Assembly: GCA_964581515.1 (NCBI GenBank)
Contig: CAZOOV010000016.1
Span: forward strand, 1-30,660
Length of the DNA: 30,660 nucleotides
Direction of reading: 5' to 3'
Origin: JACJVV01 sp964581515
GTDB taxonomy: Archaea > Nanobdellota > Nanobdellia > Woesearchaeales > JACJVV01
Numbering within the stretch: position 1 is the stretch's first letter; every line of letters begins with the position of its first letter. A program made the translations under genes and the position numbers. Positions 30,300 to 30,660 of the stretch are shown in pieces. Below the pieces are notes generated by a model. The model was not told where the DNA came from and made no database searches. It saw nothing but the letters and a program-made list of their open reading frames with translations.

Positions 30300-30660
30300 A
30301 TGAAAAATACATTTTCAGTTGGAATTCTTATCTTGGTATTGTCTATTGTAAGTGTAGCATATGCTGATGTCACTATTGACGATTTAGCTGTACAACTTGA
30401 CGATATAAAGATAACATTAGAAAATACAGATGATTTTAAAGCAGATGTGAGCGGACTTGCATCACAGGCAAGTGTTAACGATCTTCTTGATATACTGGCT
30501 AGTCCAGATGATTTCAAGGCAGATGTAAGCGATCTAGCTACACAAACTAGCCTAGATGCAGTGGCAGTACAGGTAAATGATATAGATAATGCAGTGAGTA
30601 ATCCTGACGATTTCAAGGCAGATGTAAGCGATCTAGCTACACAAACAAGTGTGGATGATA
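30300..30660 (+). CDS. Secreted coiled-coil repeat protein, 3' end outside window
   Basis: 120 residues visible. A signal peptide (MKNTFSVGILILVLSIVSVAYA) comes first. Then a repeated segment DDFKADVS(G/D)LA(S/T)Q(A/T)S is seen three times, the first two 26 residues apart and the next two 33 apart. Linkers have Leu/Val/Ile every three to four residues (VNDLLDILAS; LDAVAVQVNDIDNAVS), as in a coiled coil. The last two copies share 38 identical nucleotides. Probably a rod-like extracellular protein. The remainder, and any anchor, lies beyond 30660. Confidence 0.8.
   Translation, partial: MKNTFSVGILILVLSIVSVAYADVTIDDLAVQLDDIKITLENTDDFKADVSGLASQASVNDLLDILASPDDFKADVSDLATQTSLDAVAVQVNDIDNAVSNPDDFKADVSDLATQTSVDD
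30510..30646 (+). repeat. 38-nt identical direct repeat within the last gene
   Basis: Positions 30510-30547 and 30609-30646 are identical (99-bp period, 33 codons). A diverged earlier copy starts near 30432, 78 bp (26 codons) before. The sharp identity suggests recent duplication or gene conversion inside the gene. Confidence 0.8.

Noticed and set aside
1..30660. CRISPR array, rRNA operon or transposase
   Set aside because: No regularly spaced repeats outside coding sequence, no rRNA-like block and no transposase motifs were seen on reading both strands.

Overview
The window looks like chromosomal DNA from an uncultivated, AT-rich archaeon, most likely a DPANN lineage of the Woesearchaeota/Pacearchaeota type; this assignment is inference. 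The archaeal call rests on promoters: in many genes a TTTATAAA-like box A lies about 24-31 nt in front of the ATG (leaderless transcripts), while others carry a GGTGAT or GGAGG ribosome site matching the archaeal 16S tail. It also rests on two TrmB-family regulators and on surface proteins with Asp-rich DNDGD/TSP3-type motifs that are common in DPANN genomes. A 13-N assembly gap lies at 8295-8307. I see no rRNA, tRNA or CRISPR.

Layout. 1-5987 (minus): a tight secretion operon consisting of a DUF333 lipoprotein, a 1355-aa papain-like protease with DUF333, TSP3, beta-helix and dockerin-like parts, and a second large surface protein cut by the window edge that shares a C-terminal domain with the protease. 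6045-8932: accessory-looking genes (winged-helix protein, YdjM-like membrane protein, AbrB-like regulator, and an unknown gene split by the gap), with a 20-bp palindrome between the divergent last two. 9004-10792: a lipoprotein and two membrane proteins of unknown function. 10929-13851: a RecD/Dda-like SF1 helicase with an unknown N-terminus, a GNAT-YoaP protein, and a small parvulin.

13881-18538 is the most structured part. Two TrmB-family regulators each sit divergent to an operon encoding one of two paralogous multi-pass membrane proteins. The second operon also encodes a secreted, beta-strand-rich (porin-like) protein, and rsmE sits in the middle. Both promoters carry TAGGGG motifs and one regulator gene has an 18-bp palindrome on its own start region, so this looks like a duplicated, self-regulated envelope module.

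18544-25730 holds an ORF6N/PLD-like protein and housekeeping genes: tRNA-dihydrouridine synthase, phosphohexomutase, a zinc-ribbon RNA-binding-type protein beside a DEAD-box helicase, an FG-GAP-type lipoprotein, 3-methyladenine DNA glycosylase I, and a 45-aa membrane microprotein. A 79-nt, almost fully paired hairpin element lies at 21983-22061.

25745-30660 holds an unknown Cys/Pro-rich protein, an ADP-ribosylglycohydrolase, a radical SAM-HhH protein preceded by two small reading frames, a His-rich unknown protein, a 2H-phosphoesterase-like protein lacking one catalytic His, and the start of a secreted repeat protein that runs off the window.
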